Position numbers and translations under genes: made by a program
Source: an uncultured Acidobacteriaceae bacterium
GTDB lineage: Bacteria > Acidobacteriota > Terriglobia > Terriglobales > Acidobacteriaceae
Length of the DNA: 64,000 nt
Assembly: GCA_903911925.1 (NCBI GenBank)
Contig: CAIWFH010000011.1
Span: forward strand, 1-64,000
Direction: 5' to 3'
Part shown: piece by piece, positions 61,410-64,000 of the stretch
How the letters are laid out: every line of letters starts with the position of its first letter
How positions within the stretch are numbered: the first letter of the stretch is position 1
The notes under the pieces: model-generated
Databases searched by the model: none
Told to the model about the DNA's origin: nothing
Seen by the model: only the letters and a program-made list of their open reading frames with translations

Positions 61410-64000
61410 ATGCATCTTTCCGCACCATTTATTCAGCGCCCGGTAGCGACCTCGCTGCTCAGCTTGGCACTTCTGCTGGCGGGTTCGGTGGCCTATTCAA
61501 TCCTGCCTGTGGCCTCGCTGCCGAACGTCGACTTTCCGGTGATCGGCGTTGGTGCGGGACTGCCCGGCGCAAGTCCCGAGACCATGGCCTCGTCGGTAGC
61601 GACGCCGCTAGAGCGGCAGTTCGGACGCATCGCCGGCGTCAACCAGATGACTTCGACCAGTTCTCTGGGCTCATCGTCCGTGACGTTACAGTTTGACATC
61701 AACCGCGACATCGACGCGGCCGCGCGCGACGTGCAGGCCTCAATCAACGCGGCCCGCAGCCAGTTGCCTTCTTACCTGCCGCAGAATCCAAGCTACCGCA
61801 AAGCGAATCCGGCTGAAGCACCCATCCTGATTTTGACCTTGACCTCGGACGTGGAGACCAAGCGCCAAATCTACGACATGGCCGATTCCATCCTGTCGCA
61901 GAAAATCGCCCAGATCAAAGGCGTGGGACAGACATTTGTCGGCGGCAGTTCAAGCCCCGCGGTCCGCGTCGAGTTGAACCCCATGCAACTGGGCGCCAAC
62001 GGCATCGGCCTCGACGCGGTACGCGCCGCGCTGGCCGGCTCCAACGCCAACCGCCCCAAAGGCGCATTTCAAAACACTGACAATCGCTGGCAAGTCAGCG
62101 ACAACGACCAGATCTTCAAGGCCACCGACTACGCGCCCATCATTGCCGGTTATAACAAAACGACAGGCGCGCCGGTGCGCATCTCCGATCTGGGCACCAT
62201 CAGCGACGGCGTGGCCGATTTGCGCACCGCAGGCGTATCGGGCATCAACATGCCGGGCCAGCCCGCCGGCCAGTTGAAAGACGCCATTCTCATCGTCATC
62301 TTCAAGATTCCCGGCGCCAACGTCATTGATACCGTGGATGCCGTGATGGCTGAGATGCCCCGCCTGCAGGCCGCCATCCCGCCCACTATCAAGATCAACG
62401 TGGCCGTGGATCGCACCACCACGATTCGCGCCTCGGTGCACGACGTTGAAATCTCGCTCATGATCAGCGTTCTGCTGGTTGTACTGGTCGTTTTCCTTTT
62501 CCTCCGCGAAGTTTGGGCCACCATCATTCCCTCTATCGCTGTGCCCCTTTCTTTGTTGGGCACATTTGGCGTGATGTACCTGGTGGGCTACACCATCGAC
62601 AATCTCTCGCTGATGGCGCTCACCATTGCCACGGGATTCGTGGTGGATGACGCCATTGTGGTCATCGAAAACATTACCCGCTATCTCGAGATGGGAGATA
62701 CTCCCTTCGATGCAGCAATGAAGGGCTCGAAGGAAATCGGCTTCACCGTGCTCTCAATGAGCACGTCGCTGATAGCCGTCTTTATCCCGATCCTGTTGAT
62801 GGGCGGCATCGTCGGCAAGCTCTTCCGCGAGTTCGCCGTTACGCTCTCGGTGGCCATTGCGGTTTCGCTGCTGGTGTCGCTCACCACCACCCCCATGCTG
62901 TGCGCGAAGTTTCTCAAGTCGCGGGATGAGAGCCGCCATGGCCGCCTCTATCGCGCCAGTGAACGAATCTTCCAATCGGCTCACAGCGAATACGCCAGGG
63001 CTTTGCGCTGGGTATTGCGCCACCAGGTGCTGATACTCTGCGTGGCTATCGGCACCGCGGCATTGAATATCTACCTTTACATGATTGTTCCCAAGGGTCT
63101 CTTTCCGCAGCAAGACACGGGGCGAATGGGCGGCAGAACCATGGCGGCGCAGGACATCGCCTTCCCGGCCATGCGCGACAAACAACGCGATCTGGCGCAG
63201 ATGGTGCTCGACGATCCGGCGATACTTTCGGTTACGGCCTTTGTGGGCGGCGGCGGTCCGGGCGGCGGCAGCACCAATATCGGAAACATGTTTGTCGCTC
63301 TGAAACCGCTCCGCGAGCGGGATTATCGGCCCTACTCCGACGATTTGGCCGGTCGACTTCAAAAGACGCTCCATTTGCACCCGGACCACGTTTCTGCCGA
63401 TGATGTGGTCAATCGTCTGCGGCGCAAGCTCACTAGCGTGCCCGGCGCTACGCTTTTTCTCCAGTCCCAGCAGGACATTCAGATCGGCGGACGCGGCGCC
63501 GCGGCGCAATACCAATACACACTCTCTGAAGAAAACATTACAGAACTGAACGCCTATGCGCCGCAGCTGATGGCCAGGATGCGAGCCATGCCAGAGTTGC
63601 GCGACGTCTCCAGCGACCAGCAGAATCAGGGACTCTCAGCCATGCTGGTAATCGATCGCGACAGCGCTTCAAGGCTTGGAGTTAGTATCGCCTCAATTGA
63701 CAACGTGCTCTACGATGCATTTGGCCAACGCGAAGTCTCCACCATGTACACGGGATTGAACCAGTATTTCGTCGTGATGGAAGTGGACCCGCAGTACCAG
63801 TTGAGCCCCGATGCGTTGAACGGCATTTTCGTCAAGTCGTCCACCGGCCAAATGGTGCCGCTTTCGACATTCGCAAAGTACGAGGCACGGCGGACGGCAT
63901 TGCAGGTGAACCACCAGGGACAATACCCGGCCATCACTCTCACCTTCAACCTTGCGCCCAACGTAGCCCTGGGTCAGGCGGTTACCGCGCTGGAAAGTGT
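61410..64000 (+). CDS. mdtC: RND efflux permease, MdtC-like, 3' end beyond the window
   Basis: At least 863 codons open to the window edge. Start ATG 61410 gives [36 protein letters not shown] is the helix-4 relay motif. [29 protein letters not shown] and YDAFGQREVSTMYTGLNQY are typical of MdtC/MuxC-like pumps. Collinear with the MdtB-like protein throughout, but diverged in the periplasmic loops, for example the Gly-rich VGGGGPGGGSTNIGN loop (about 611-625), in line with two different subunits of a heterotrimer. A 113-base gap with a repeat separates it from mdtB. The outer membrane factor for this pump is not in the window. Confidence 0.9.
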   Translation, partial: MHLSAPFIQRPVATSLLSLALLLAGSVAYSILPVASLPNVDFPVIGVGAGLPGASPETMASSVATPLERQFGRIAGVNQMTSTSSLGSSSVTLQFDINRDIDAAARDVQASINAARSQLPSYLPQNPSYRKANPAEAPILILTLTSDVETKRQIYDMADSILSQKIAQIKGVGQTFVGGSSSPAVRVELNPMQLGANGIGLDAVRAALAGSNANRPKGAFQNTDNRWQVSDNDQIFKATDYAPIIAGYNKTTGAPVRISDLGTISDGVADLRTAGVSGINMPGQPAGQLKDAILIVIFKIPGANVIDTVDAVMAEMPRLQAAIPPTIKINVAVDRTTTIRASVHDVEISLMISVLLVVLVVFLFLREVWATIIPSIAVPLSLLGTFGVMYLVGYTIDNLSLMALTIATGFVVDDAIVVIENITRYLEMGDTPFDAAMKGSKEIGFTVLSMSTSLIAVFIPILLMGGIVGKLFREFAVTLSVAIAVSLLVSLTTTPMLCAKFLKSRDESRHGRLYRASERIFQSAHSEYARALRWVLRHQVLILCVAIGTAALNIYLYMIVPKGLFPQQDTGRMGGRTMAAQDIAFPAMRDKQRDLAQMVLDDPAILSVTAFVGGGGPGGGSTNIGNMFVALKPLRERDYRPYSDDLAGRLQKTLHLHPDHVSADDVVNRLRRKLTSVPGATLFLQSQQDIQIGGRGAAAQYQYTLSEENITELNAYAPQLMARMRAMPELRDVSSDQQNQGLSAMLVIDRDSASRLGVSIASIDNVLYDAFGQREVSTMYTGLNQYFVVMEVDPQYQLSPDALNGIFVKSSTGQMVPLSTFAKYEARRTALQVNHQGQYPAITLTFNLAPNVALGQAVTALES

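Noticed and set aside
1..64000. CRISPR arrays, prophage, integrase/att sites, complete insertion sequences
   Set aside because: No evenly spaced direct repeats, phage genes or transposase frames are visible anywhere in the window.

Overview
The window (64 kb, GC-rich, no CRISPR array, rRNA or convincing tRNA) reads as the chromosome of an Acidobacteriota member, most like the Acidobacteriaceae/Terriglobia. The reasons are an infC/rpmI-rplT/thrS set that is close together but scattered, many short palindromic intergenic repeats of the '...ccccaggtctc...gagacctggggcaccc' type, secreted Ig-like/FG-GAP proteins, DUF6152/DUF6644 proteins, and three-gene RND pumps. This assignment is inference from gene content; no taxonomic marker was searched.

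Layout. 0-3.5 kb: aspS and hisS (minus strand). 3.5-6 kb: an orphan membrane protein, a Phd/VapC-type toxin-antitoxin pair with a palindromic operator and a possibly leaderless promoter, and an aldo/keto reductase. 6-13.4 kb: gamma-carbonic anhydrase-like protein, rpsU with a TTG start, a zinc-ribbon protein, a purD-DinB pair, a methyltransferase, and a tightly overlapping run ending in miaA, a small membrane protein and lpdA. 13.4-19.5 kb: a membrane protein, thrS, two tandem M48 proteases duplicated together with their leaders, and a small conserved-looking protein. 19.5-22.3 kb: a gene-poor stretch with repeats, a nuclease-like orphan, rplT and rpmI. 22.5-29.9 kb: a carbohydrate island (GH94-like enzyme, DUF6644, DUF6152, GH35-like galactosidase, polysaccharide deacetylase-like protein) lying between rpmI and infC. 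30-34 kb: infC with an apparent AUC start, mtaB, an NTF2-like protein and an MFS transporter. 34-39.1 kb: a secreted protein, a phosphate acyltransferase, then a compact [NiFe]-hydrogenase locus (small subunit, large subunit, maturation protease). 39.7-45.1 kb: rpsA, a HIT protein, cysK and cysE (cysteine synthesis). 45.2-49.9 kb: two large secreted proteins. 50-64 kb: two divergent RND efflux operons, a permease-MFP-outer-membrane-factor set on minus and an mdtABC-like set on plus that runs off the window.

The most interesting points are: (1) the hydrogenase small subunit ends in a CxxCH haem-c-type motif; (2) infC seems to start at AUC behind a perfect Shine-Dalgarno, while its usual operon partners are scattered; (3) two different dispersed palindromic repeats have become coding sequence between the start codon and the lipoprotein signal of the RND outer membrane factor; (4) several families of dispersed palindromes and a MITE-like element pepper the intergenic regions and even interrupt operons; (5) the toxin-antitoxin operon has a perfect 14-bp palindrome on its -35 box. 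I did not find a clear multi-gene system that is wholly unknown; the hydrogenase locus and the repeat families are the best leads.
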